Shown here: positions 32,367 through 39,496 of the stretch, one piece after another | How the letters are laid out: each line of letters begins with the position of its first letter | Numbering within the stretch: the first letter of the stretch is position 1 | NCBI RefSeq assembly: GCF_019303495.1 | Contig: NZ_JAEVFI010000016.1 | Span: 138,419-188,558, forward strand | Source of the DNA: Streptomyces sp. JJ66 | GTDB lineage: Bacteria; Actinomycetota; Actinomycetes; Streptomycetales; Streptomycetaceae | Length of the DNA stretch: 50,140 nt | Reading direction: 5' to 3' | The notes under the pieces: model-generated | Told to the model about the DNA's origin: nothing | The model's database searches: none | The model's input: the letters and a program-made list of their open reading frames with translations, nothing else | Translations under genes and position numbers: made by a program

Positions 32367-32404
32367 GTTTCCCCGGTGTTACGTACCGTTTCACGTGGTG
32401 TTTC
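32367..32404 (-). promoter_or_regulatory. GlnR-box-like cluster upstream of nnaR
   Basis: On the minus strand GTAAC-ACCGGG-GAAAC (32382-32367) fits the GlnR consensus gTnAc-n6-GaAAc exactly. Two more GAAAC half-sites follow upstream at 32392-32388 and 32404-32400. The cluster is 80-120 bp before the nnaR start and just past the narK stop codon, in a stretch AT-richer than its surroundings. Confidence 0.6.
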
Positions 32405-32437
32405 ACGCGCTGCGGCAGGTTTCCCGTATTCCTCGCG

Positions 32438-33832
32438 TCACACGTGGACGGGGGCGGGCTCGGGGGCGCTGGGTGTCGCCTCGGTGGCGTCGGCGGGGCG
32501 GGTGGGGCGGCGGCGGAGGTATACCGTCCAGGTGAGGGTGAAGCAGACGGCGTAGCAGGCGAGGAAGGCGACGAACGCGGCGGTGCCGGTGCCGCTGCTC
32601 TGGAAGGACTGGCGGAAGGCGAGGTTGATACCCAGGCCGCCCACGCCGCCGACGGCGCCGATGAGCCCGATCGCGGCGCCCGACAGCCGTCGCCCGTAGC
32701 TCGCCGCCGCCTCGCCGCTGAGCCCGAGCCGGTGTGCCTTGGCCTGGTAGATGCCCGGGATCATCTTGTACGTGGAGCCGTTGCCGATCCCGCTGAGCAC
32801 GAACAGCGCGATGAAGCCGGTGAGGAACAGCGGCAGCGAGGTGCGGCCGGAGGCGAGGATGACGACGCCGGTGGCGGCGGCCATGGCGGCGAAGGTGACC
32901 AGCGTGATGCGGGCGCCGCCCCAGCGGTCGGCGAGCCAGCCGCCGAGGGGCCGGACGGCGGAGCCCAGCAGCGGTCCGATGAAGGTGAGCGAGGCGGCTT
33001 GCAGCGGGGTGCGGTCGTACTGGCTGGTGAGCACCAGTCCGAAGGCGAAGCTGTAGCCGATGAAGGAGCCGAAGGTGCCGACGTACAGCAGCGCCATGAT
33101 CCAGGTGTGCCCGTCCCGGGCGGATTCCCGCAGCGAGGCCCAGGCGGCGCCGCTGTTCTCGGTCATCACGGCCAGATTGTCCATGTACCGCCAGGCGCAC
33201 GCGGCGGCGAGCACGATGAGCGGCAGGTAGATCGCCAGCAGCAGCCGCGGTGATCCGGCGCCCGCGGTGGCGATGACGGCGAGCGCGACGAGCTGGATGA
33301 CGGGCACACCGATGTTGCCGCCGCCCGCGTTGAGCCCGAGCGCCCAGCCCTTCTGCCGCAGCGGGAAGAACGCGTTGACGTTGGTCATGGAGGAGGCGAA
33401 GTTGCCGCCGCCGACGCCGGTGAGCAGCGCGACGAGCAGGAAGGTGGTGTAGGACGTGCCCGGTTCCATCACCACGTACGCGGCCAGCGTCGGCACCAGC
33501 AGCAGCGCCGCCGATATGACCGTCCAGTTGCGCCCGCCGAAGCGGGTGACGGCGAAGCTGTAGGGGACGCGCACGAGGGCGCCCACGAGGGTGGCCATGC
33601 CGACGAGGAAGAACTTCCCGGCGGCGTCGATGCCGTACTCGGGTCCCATGAACAGCACGAGCACGGACCACAGCGACCAGATGGAGAAGCCGATGTGCTC
33701 GGCCAGAACCGAGAACCACAGGTTGCGGCGTGCGGTGCGTTCGCCGGTGCGGCGCCAGAAGTCGGCGTCCTCCGGGTCCCAGTGCTCGATCCAGCGGCCG
33801 CCGCCTCGCGGGGTCGTCGTCCGGGCTGTCAT
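32438..33832 (-). CDS. narK: NarK-type nitrate/nitrite transporter (MFS)
   Basis: 464 residues from ATG 33832 behind GGGAGG. Twelve hydrophobic segments of a major facilitator transporter, starting NLWFSVLAEHIGFSIWSLWS. Nitrate-porter signatures: RVPYSFAVTRFGGRNW in the early loop, the glycine-rich LTGVGGGNFASSMTNVNAFF and GLNAGGGNIGV, and FIGPLLGSAVRPLGGWLADR in the second half. Moves nitrate in or nitrite out across the cytoplasmic membrane. It precedes nnaR on the same strand, 152 bp apart. Its upstream region carries a GlnR-box-like element at 33881-33896. Confidence 0.93.
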   Translation of the reverse strand: MTARTTTPRGGGRWIEHWDPEDADFWRRTGERTARRNLWFSVLAEHIGFSIWSLWSVLVLFMGPEYGIDAAGKFFLVGMATLVGALVRVPYSFAVTRFGGRNWTVISAALLLVPTLAAYVVMEPGTSYTTFLLVALLTGVGGGNFASSMTNVNAFFPLRQKGWALGLNAGGGNIGVPVIQLVALAVIATAGAGSPRLLLAIYLPLIVLAAACAWRYMDNLAVMTENSGAAWASLRESARDGHTWIMALLYVGTFGSFIGYSFAFGLVLTSQYDRTPLQAASLTFIGPLLGSAVRPLGGWLADRWGGARITLVTFAAMAAATGVVILASGRTSLPLFLTGFIALFVLSGIGNGSTYKMIPGIYQAKAHRLGLSGEAAASYGRRLSGAAIGLIGAVGGVGGLGINLAFRQSFQSSGTGTAAFVAFLACYAVCFTLTWTVYLRRRPTRPADATEATPSAPEPAPVHV

Positions 33833-33880
33833 GGTGCCTCCCTGGCCGGTGCGGTGTCAGGCCGAGGCTAGCCAGCGGGC

Positions 33881-33896
33881 GTTTCGGTGAGGTGCC
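33881..33896 (-). promoter_or_regulatory. GlnR-box-like element upstream of narK
   Basis: Minus strand GGCAC-CTCACC-GAAAC: one mismatch to gTnAc-n6-GaAAc, 49 bp before the narK start. Weaker than the nnaR site; supported mainly by target identity. Confidence 0.4.
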
Positions 33897-34114
33897 CACA
33901 GGTGACGCGGGCGCAACCGTGGGCTCACCTAGCCGACAGCCGCGCGGTGAGCGGGCGGCGGCCAGCACGCCGGAGGCGTCGAACCCGAAACCGGCGTCCG
34001 TGGGACGCCGGTGCGGGAGCGCGGGTGCGGTGGGCAGCCGGGCGGAGTCGGACCAGCCGCAGGCGAGGCCGCGTCCGCCTCGGGCGGTGCGGCGTCCCGT
34101 GCTCCGCGCCGCGA

Positions 34115-34149
34115 GGTCGGGGCCGACCACGATGGGCCGGGCCCCGACC
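34115..34149 (-). terminator. Hairpin downstream of the ATP-grasp gene
   Basis: GGTCGGGGCC (34115-34124) pairs with GGCCCCGACC (34140-34149), 15-base loop, 70 bp after the ATP-grasp stop codon on the minus strand. Confidence 0.5.
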
Positions 34150-34219
34150 GCGCGTGCCGCCCAGCTGGCCTCGCGGCGGGGGTTGAGGAGCGAGGCCGTG
34201 GGCGTGGGGGGTGGCGGCT

Positions 34220-35425
34220 TTATCCGACCGGCTCTGGAGCACCGTGGTCCAGGTGCTCGGCGAGCCAGCCCTCGCAGGTGTGCAGGCGGTCCATGAGTTC
34301 GGGGCTGTCGGCACCGGCGACGACCGTCCAGCAGACGCTCGCCGCGCTGTGCCGCGGTCCTTCGCTCAGCTCACCGGGGGCGAGCACCGTGCGGTGTTCG
34401 CGGACCCAGTCGTAGGGCGGTGCGTCGGGGACGGCGATGACGTGGCCGGGGCGGGGCGTCATCGCGATGTCGCCGTGCACCGCGCGGGGTGCGGGCAGGG
34501 GCCGGGCGCGCAGGGGGAGCCCGGTGGCGAGCCGGAACCACGTCTCCTGCGGGTCGATGCCCCAGGTGCGGCGGATGAGCTGCGGGATGCGCGAGCCGCC
34601 GACGCGGCACGCCACCTCGCACAGCACCAACCGGTCGTCGGTGGTGTGGAAGACCTCCAGGTGGTAGGCGCCCACCTCGGGGGCGGGCAGCACGGTGAGC
34701 AGGGTGTCCAGGAAACGGCCGAGCCGAGTGGTCATCGGTTCGCGCGGGTGGAGCAGGGCTGAGCCGTTGTTGGCGCCGGAGAGCACTTCCAGGCAGCCGG
34801 TGTAGTAGCGGCCGGCGGAGACGAACCGGAAGCCGGGAGCGAGCACGGCGTCCACGTGGTAGACCTCGCCGTGCACGAACTCCTCGGCCATCAGGTCCTC
34901 CCGCCACGGACGCCGGGCGAACTCGGTCAGCGCGGCCTCGTCGCGCAGCACGGTCACATCCCGCGCCCCGCCCTGACCGACCGGCTTGACGACCACCGGG
35001 TAGTCCCGCTGCGCGACGAACTCCAGCAGGTCGCAGAAGGTGTGCAGGCGCGTGTAGGCGGGGACGGGCACGCCGTGCTGGGCGTAGTCCTTCATCAGCG
35101 CCTTGTCCCGGAAGACGCGGGCGCTGGCCTCACTCTGCCCCGGCACGTTCAGCCGGTCCCGTAGCCGCCCGGCCCGCTGGAGGTCGAACTCGTCGGCCGC
35201 CAGCACCTGGCCGAACCGCACCGGAGTGACGGGATCGGAGGCCATGCGCAGCGCGGCGAGCTCCGCGTACGGCACCACCGAGCACCCGTCAACCTCTTCG
35301 TAGTACGCGTAGCGCTCGGGGCCCGGCAGTGGGCGCTCGGTGAAGACCACCAGGTCGGCGGCCAGCTCCGGCAGCATCTCCGCGTAGTCGGTGCTCGCTC
35401 CCCCGTTGAGTACGAGCGTGGTCAT
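34220..35425 (-). CDS. ATP-grasp ligase next to a secreted-peptide gene
   Basis: 401 residues from ATG 35425 (GGAGACCTC just upstream). N-terminal pre-ATP-grasp domain (TTLVLNGGASTDYAEMLPEL). ATP-binding region has Lys in YPVVVKPVGQGGARDVTVL and hinge residues in DLMAEEFVHGEVYHVDAVL. Mg-binding part is AYHLEVFHTTDDRLVLCEVA then CRVGGSRIPQ. ATP-grasp enzymes join a carboxylate, activated as acyl phosphate, to an amine; members make carnosine-like dipeptides, antibiotics and modified peptides. No signal peptide, so cytoplasmic. It lies 44 bp after a 44-codon exported-peptide gene on the same strand, with a divergent regulator beyond. Whether the peptide is its substrate is inference; it is not close to the graspetide ligases I know. 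Confidence 0.85.
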   Translation of the reverse strand: MTTLVLNGGASTDYAEMLPELAADLVVFTERPLPGPERYAYYEEVDGCSVVPYAELAALRMASDPVTPVRFGQVLAADEFDLQRAGRLRDRLNVPGQSEASARVFRDKALMKDYAQHGVPVPAYTRLHTFCDLLEFVAQRDYPVVVKPVGQGGARDVTVLRDEAALTEFARRPWREDLMAEEFVHGEVYHVDAVLAPGFRFVSAGRYYTGCLEVLSGANNGSALLHPREPMTTRLGRFLDTLLTVLPAPEVGAYHLEVFHTTDDRLVLCEVACRVGGSRIPQLIRRTWGIDPQETWFRLATGLPLRARPLPAPRAVHGDIAMTPRPGHVIAVPDAPPYDWVREHRTVLAPGELSEGPRHSAASVCWTVVAGADSPELMDRLHTCEGWLAEHLDHGAPEPVG

Positions 35426-35469
35426 GAGGTCTCCGTGGCGACTGGGCGGGCCGGGGCGTCAGTGCCGCG

Positions 35470-35604
35470 TTACCAGGCGGTGAAGCTGTCGTCGCCCGCG
35501 ACGGTCGCCGTGGGCGCGGACACAGCGGCGGAAGCCAGCGGGGCCCCCACGACAGCCAGGGCGGCGATCATGGCCCCGGCGAAGATCCGAGTGAACCGCT
35601 TCAC
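35470..35604 (-). CDS. Small secreted peptide (44 aa), candidate signal or RiPP precursor
   Basis: From GTG 35604 with AAGGAG 8 bases upstream, an excellent ribosome site. The first 26 residues are a Sec signal peptide (MKRFTRIFAGAMIAALAVVG, ending LASA). Cleavage would release AVSAPTATVAGDDSFTAW, 18 residues, with a C-terminal aromatic and an acidic DD. Encoded between a divergent regulator and an ATP-grasp ligase. Such a tiny exported product next to a peptide-bond-forming enzyme suggests an extracellular signal or modified peptide. The order could mean it is modified before export. No homologue recalled with known function. Confidence 0.75.
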   Translation of the reverse strand: MKRFTRIFAGAMIAALAVVGAPLASAAVSAPTATVAGDDSFTAW

Positions 35605-35768
35605 GATGTTCTCCTTCGTTCCAAGCAGTGCTGACAGCCTCAGCCGAAGGCCGTCACCCACGATATTTGTGGCATCGTCCCTGCGTGCCAAGGGATTGCC
35701 CCTGGCGTCATCTCGCCTGGCGCGTTGTCGCCCCCGTAAGCTGCGAGGCCCAAGAGGAGGCGGAGAGG

Positions 35769-36755
35769 GTGCGGGAAGAACCAGGGGACATAGACGAGGC
35801 CACCGCGCAGGTCTACCGGCTCCGCGTCACCCACGCCACCGAGCCGGCCGCGCGGATCGCCGTCCGGGCGGGCATGACCGCCGGGGACGTCGAGGCGGCG
35901 GAGCTGAGGCTCGCCGCACTGGGGCTGCTCCAGCCCGCGCCCGGCGGCGGCTGGGCGGCCGTCAGCCCGGAGACGGCGGCGGACACGCTGCTGGCCACCG
36001 CGCAAAAGGAGGTCCTGGAGCAGCAGACCGCCATCGCCACCACCCGCGCCCGGCTGCACGCGCTGTCCGGCGTCTACCTGGAGGCCCGTAGCCTGCGCTC
36101 GGACCGGGGCAGCATCGAGTTCATCGAGGGGCTGGACAACATCCGCTCGGTGATGGACGACCTGGCCCGGCACTGCTCACGTTCCGTGGACGCCTTCATC
36201 CCCGGCGGCCCGCTGCCGGACGACGCCATCCGCGCGGGCACGCGGCTGGACCGGGAGGCGCTGGGCCGGGGCGTGCGCATGCGCACCCTGCTCCAGCACT
36301 CCGCGCGCAAGCACACCCCGACCGCCCGCTACGCCGCGCGGATCACCGCCGCCGGTGCCCGGGTGCGCACCACCGGCGTCCTGCCCTCCCGCATGCTGAT
36401 CACCGACGAGGACTCCGCGCTGCTGCCCGTCACCCCGGACAACCACGCCGCCGGTGTCGTCCTCGTCCGCGACCCGGCCATCCTGGGCTTCCTGCGCGAG
36501 CTGTTCGAACACCACTGGGACCGGGGGCTGGAGTTCACCGCCGAGGAACAGGCGGACGGCGCGGAGCCGACCCAGCTGGAGCGCGACGTGCTGCTGTTGC
36601 TGGCGGCGGGCAAGAAGAACGACGTCATCGCCCACCAACTGGGCCTGTCCCCCCGCTCGGTGAGCCGCATCGTCGCCCACCTGATGGACCGCCTCGGCGC
36701 CAACAGCCGCTTCCAGGCAGGCGTCCGCGCCGCGATGAACGGCTGGCTGTCCTAG
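35769..36755 (+). CDS. TrmB-like/LuxR-type transcriptional regulator
   Basis: 328 residues from GTG 35769 behind AGGAGGCGGAGAG; the frame is open further upstream but without a site. The N-terminal TrmB-like winged helix covers about 10-70 (DEATAQVYRLRVTHATEPAA, VEAAELRLAALGLLQP). A phospholipase D-like sensor region covers about 110-250 (FIEGLDNIRSVMDDLARHC, HTPTARYAARITAAGARVRT, SRMLITDEDSALLPV). The C-terminal LuxR helix-turn-helix is at about 265-325 (LERDVLLLLAAGKKNDVIAH, GLSPRSVSRIVAHLMDRLGA). It is divergent from the small peptide and ATP-grasp genes across 164 bp, so it likely controls them and may respond to the product. Confidence 0.85.
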   Translation: MREEPGDIDEATAQVYRLRVTHATEPAARIAVRAGMTAGDVEAAELRLAALGLLQPAPGGGWAAVSPETAADTLLATAQKEVLEQQTAIATTRARLHALSGVYLEARSLRSDRGSIEFIEGLDNIRSVMDDLARHCSRSVDAFIPGGPLPDDAIRAGTRLDREALGRGVRMRTLLQHSARKHTPTARYAARITAAGARVRTTGVLPSRMLITDEDSALLPVTPDNHAAGVVLVRDPAILGFLRELFEHHWDRGLEFTAEEQADGAEPTQLERDVLLLLAAGKKNDVIAHQLGLSPRSVSRIVAHLMDRLGANSRFQAGVRAAMNGWLS

Positions 36756-36810
36756 CGGCTCCATGCCCAGCACCGCGCGCGGGGCGGGCGTGGTGGCTGC
36801 TGCAGGGGCG

Positions 36811-37206
36811 TCAGTCGAGGAGGATGACGGGGCAGCGGACGCCGCAGGCACGTGCCAGCTTGCCGTCGGCCGTGAGCAGCGGGCACCGGTACGCCTCGGC
36901 CGCCGCCACATAGGCGGCATCGTACGCGGTGAGGTTGCCTCGCAGCTCCCATACCCGGGCCACGAGCGTGCGCGTCAGCGGGACTTCGGGCGCGACGGCG
37001 GCAACCGCGTCCACCGCGTCCGAGGCGTGCCCCTGAGTGATCTTGCCTCCGAGGAGATTGCCCCGGATCACGGAGAGGATCTCAACCGTCCAGTGTTCCG
37101 GCATGACCCAGCGGCTGTCCGCGCGCAGTTCCCGGCGGGCGCGATCCCCCAGCGGCCCTTCGTCCAGCAGAGCAAGCCCCAGCGCGGAGGCATCCACCAC
37201 GATCAC
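36811..37206 (-). CDS. vapC: VapC-family PIN-domain ribonuclease toxin
   Basis: 131 residues from GTG 37206, overlapping the antitoxin stop (GTGA). PIN nuclease acidic residues are all present: D5 (VVDASALGLALL), E42 (HWTVEILSVIRGNL), D96 (NLTAYDAAYVAAAE) and D114 (LLTADGKLARA). Expected to cleave specific tRNA or rRNA when not bound by VapB. Standard length. Partner gene directly upstream with 4-base overlap. Confidence 0.92.
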   Translation of the reverse strand: MIVVDASALGLALLDEGPLGDRARRELRADSRWVMPEHWTVEILSVIRGNLLGGKITQGHASDAVDAVAAVAPEVPLTRTLVARVWELRGNLTAYDAAYVAAAEAYRCPLLTADGKLARACGVRCPVILLD

Positions 37207-37469
37207 CCGGCGTCCCCCGGCGCCCCGGCGGCCCGGTCACGCTCCGCCCGCGCCAGACGCAGGGGATCGACCACGTCCTCGGCCGCCAGGCGCGCCCCGT
37301 AGGCGCCACGGGAGAACCGGTCGAGCACGGCCAGGTTGTCCCGTCGCCGCGCCTCGTCGCTGAGCAGGTCGAACAAATACGATTGCAACGACTGTCCGCG
37401 TTCTTGGGCTATCGCGGCCAGCTTGTCCCGGAGCTCTTCGGGCACATCCCGAATCTGTAGGGCAACCAT
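37203..37469 (-). CDS. vapB: VapB/FitA-type ribbon-helix-helix antitoxin
   Basis: 88 residues from ATG 37469, which sits inside the palindromic operator. Ribbon-helix-helix DNA-binding fold at residues 1-45 (VALQIRDVPEELRDKLAAIA, GQSLQSYLFDLLSDEARRR). The C-terminal tail (about 55-88, LDRFSRGAYGARLAAEDVVD) should wrap around and block the VapC active site. Neutralises VapC and represses the operon. Confidence 0.9.
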   Translation of the reverse strand: MVALQIRDVPEELRDKLAAIAQERGQSLQSYLFDLLSDEARRRDNLAVLDRFSRGAYGARLAAEDVVDPLRLARAERDRAAGAPGDAG

Positions 37470-37488
37470 GCATGCATTATCGCATGCA
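37469..37488. promoter_or_regulatory. vapBC operator palindrome
   Basis: TGCATGC-ATTATC-GCATGCA: 7-bp arms around 6 bp; on the minus strand the spacer reads GATAAT, a good -10 box. It touches the vapB start codon, so VapB binding would block transcription (or a leaderless start). Confidence 0.7.
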
Positions 37489-37579
37489 CGTAGGCGCGGG
37501 TGACAACCGGCGAAGCACGCGGCCGCCGACCGGAAGCACCACGCGGTCACGGGTGCGAACCAGGGCCGAGTCGGCGGCG

Positions 37580-37900
37580 TCAGCCCGGGGGGTCAGGGGC
37601 CGTCACGCGGCTCTGGGTGTCCGGTTCCACCACGTCCAGGTAGTCCTGGTGCCGCTTGATCCACTCGGCGACGAAGCCGCAGGTGGGGCGGACGTGCCCG
37701 CCCCGGGAGCGCACGTCCTCCAGCGCGGCGCGGGCGAGTGTGCTGCCGACGCCCTCGCCCTCGAACTCCTGCTCCACCTCGGTGTGGGTCAGCTCCCGGA
37801 CCTGGCCGTGGTCCCGGTACTCCAGGAACCCGGCCACCAACCCCTCGGACTGCGCCTCGTACCGGCCCCGTCCGGCCACGTCCACCACATCGACGTCCAT
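37580..37900 (-). CDS. Small GNAT-fold acetyltransferase (NATD1/YjdJ type)
   Basis: 106 residues from ATG 37900 behind GGGAGGG. Conserved NATD1/YjdJ-type pattern: EGLVAGFLEYRDHGQVRELT, HTEVEQEFEGEGVGSTLARA (acetyl-CoA loop), ALEDVRSRGGHVRPTCGFVA and EWIKRHQDYLDVV. These short acetyltransferases consist of only the acetyl-CoA binding half of a GNAT; substrate unknown. Between vapBC and the divergent hydrolase/TetR pair, no operon partner. Confidence 0.85.
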   Translation of the reverse strand: MDVDVVDVAGRGRYEAQSEGLVAGFLEYRDHGQVRELTHTEVEQEFEGEGVGSTLARAALEDVRSRGGHVRPTCGFVAEWIKRHQDYLDVVEPDTQSRVTAPDPPG

Positions 37901-37984
37901 GTCCGCCCTCCCGTGCGCGCCTCGTCGCTTACCTGGGCACCTCCAGGCTACGCACGTCCGGGCGGGCGGCTGCGCGGGCACCAC

Positions 37985-38011
37985 TTGACGGAATTGGCTA
38001 ATGTGATTAGC
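37985..38011 (+). promoter_or_regulatory. Promoter with palindromic operator for the hydrolase/TetR operon
   Basis: GCTAAT-GTG-ATTAGC (37997-38011) is a perfect 6-3-6 palindrome in an AT-rich island. A TTGACG box lies at 37985-37990, so the palindrome falls in the -35 to -10 interval. Likely target of the TetR protein encoded at 38874. The hydrolase ATG follows 10 bases later. Confidence 0.65.
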
Positions 38012-38020
38012 TTTCTGGCT

Positions 38021-38881
38021 ATGAGCAGAAACTCCCGGTCGGCAGCACCGAAGACGCGTTACCTCGACCACGGAGGCGGGCACCTCGCCTACGACGTCAC
38101 CGGAAGCGGCCCGCTGGTGGTACTGGCGCCCGGGCTTGGCGACATCCGCACCACCTACCGCCACCTCGCGCCCCTCCTCGTGGACGCCGGTTACCGCGTC
38201 GCCACCGTGGACGTGCGCGGGCACGGCGAGTCGAGCACGGGCTGGCCCTCCCACACCCGCAGGGACGTCGCCGGAGACCTGGTGGCCCTCATCCGCCATC
38301 TGGGCGGTCCCGCCACCGTGGTCGGCGCCTCCTTCGCAGCCGGTGCCGCCACCATCGCCGCCGCCCGGCACGGGGACGACGTGAGCGCGATCGTGCACAT
38401 CGGCCCCGGTGTCCGCGCGCCGCGCATCGGCGTGCGCGACCTCAGCCCGCGTCTGCTGCACGGCCTCGGCCTCATCCTCGGCGCCGCCGTGCTCCGTAGC
38501 GTTGCCCTGTGGCGGCGCTATCAGCACCTGGCCTACCCCGGCCCGCGCCCGGCCGACTTCGAGGCCGCCCTGCGTGCGCTCACCGCCAACCTGCGCGAGC
38601 CCGGCCGCATGGCCGCCGCCTCGGCGATGGCCCGGTCCTCCCCCGCCGAGGCCGCAGCCCACCTCCCCGGCGTCCGCCGCCCCACGCTCATCGTCATGGG
38701 CGGCGCCGACCCCGACTTCCCCGACCCGCGCCGTGAAGCCGACGAGATCGCCGCCGCCATGCCGCCAGGCATCGCGAGCGTCGCGATGATCGAGGGCTCT
38801 GGCCACTATCCGCACGCCCAGCACCCGCATGCCGTCGCCGCCGCGCTGCTGCCGTTCCTGAAGGAGCACACCGGTGCCTAG
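38021..38881 (+). CDS. Alpha/beta hydrolase
   Basis: 286 residues from ATG 38021; no Shine-Dalgarno is visible, so translation may begin on a short or leaderless transcript. Hydrolase fold landmarks: VVLAPGLGDIRTTYRHLAPL (oxyanion region), VATVDVRGHGESS, nucleophile Ser in VVGASFAAGAATIAA, acid in IVMGGADPDFPDPRRE, and catalytic His in EGSGHYPHAQHP. Substrate unknown. Overlaps the following TetR gene by 8 bases, a common arrangement in which the regulator controls the enzyme that clears its ligand. Confidence 0.88.
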   Translation: MSRNSRSAAPKTRYLDHGGGHLAYDVTGSGPLVVLAPGLGDIRTTYRHLAPLLVDAGYRVATVDVRGHGESSTGWPSHTRRDVAGDLVALIRHLGGPATVVGASFAAGAATIAAARHGDDVSAIVHIGPGVRAPRIGVRDLSPRLLHGLGLILGAAVLRSVALWRRYQHLAYPGPRPADFEAALRALTANLREPGRMAAASAMARSSPAEAAAHLPGVRRPTLIVMGGADPDFPDPRREADEIAAAMPPGIASVAMIEGSGHYPHAQHPHAVAAALLPFLKEHTGA

Positions 38882-39428
38882 AGCGGGACTGACCCCGGAC
38901 ACCGTCATCGACCACGCCGTCCGGCTCATCGACGCCGCCGGGCCGGAGGCCGTCACCCTCGCCGCCGTCGCCGCACGCGCGGGCGTGGCGACGCCCTCCC
39001 TGTACAAGCACGTCGGCAGCCTCGCGCAGCTGCGGACGCTGGTGTCGGCGCGGGTGCTGGAAGAGGTCGCCCAGCGCACCGGGCGCGCGGTGCAGGGACG
39101 TTCGGGCGACGCCGCACTCGCCGCCTTCCTGCACGCGTACCGCTCCTACGTGCGCGACCACCCGCACCGGTACGCCGCGCTCCGGCAACAGCCCGACCCG
39201 GCGCTGGAATCGGCCGCCGGGCGCCTGCTCGACGTGCTCCTCGCGGTCCTGTACGGCTTCGGCCTGCACGGCTCCGACGCCATCCACGCCGCGCGCTGTC
39301 TGCGCTCGGCGGCGCACGGGTTCGCGGTGCTGGAAGCCTCCGGCGGCTTCGGCCTGCCCGAAGACCTCGACGCCAGCTACGCCGTCCTCGTCCAGACCCT
39401 CACCACAGGTCTGCCCCGCACACCCTGA
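38874..39428 (+). CDS. TetR-family regulator with WHG-type C-terminal domain
   Basis: 184 residues from GTG 38874. DNA-binding helix-turn-helix at about 8-52 (LTPDTVIDHAVRLIDAAGPE, LAAVAARAGVATPSLYKHVG). The ligand domain shows the WHG-type pattern (YRSYVRDHPHRYAALRQQPD, AARCLRSAAHGFAVLEASGG). Co-transcribed with the hydrolase. It probably binds the 6-3-6 palindrome at 37997-38011. Confidence 0.88.
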   Translation: MPRAGLTPDTVIDHAVRLIDAAGPEAVTLAAVAARAGVATPSLYKHVGSLAQLRTLVSARVLEEVAQRTGRAVQGRSGDAALAAFLHAYRSYVRDHPHRYAALRQQPDPALESAAGRLLDVLLAVLYGFGLHGSDAIHAARCLRSAAHGFAVLEASGGFGLPEDLDASYAVLVQTLTTGLPRTP

Positions 39429-39458
39429 CGCCGCTCCCCCCCACCCACGCTCACTCCC

Positions 39459-39492
39459 CCCACCCCGCCGAACCAGCGCGCTGCGGGGTGGG
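39459..39492. terminator. Bidirectional terminator hairpin
   Basis: CCCACCCCGC (39459-39468) pairs with GCGGGGTGGG (39483-39492), loop of 14 bases, between the convergent TetR gene and the methyltransferase gene. Confidence 0.65.
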
Positions 39493-39496
39493 CGCG

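Larger units (their letters stand above)
33833..34219. other. Intergenic region between narK promoter and ATP-grasp gene end
   Basis: 387 bp. Holds the narK promoter side with the GlnR-like element, then GC-rich sequence with the hairpin 34115-34149. Open frames here are Arg/Pro-rich noise. No gene supported. Confidence 0.45.
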
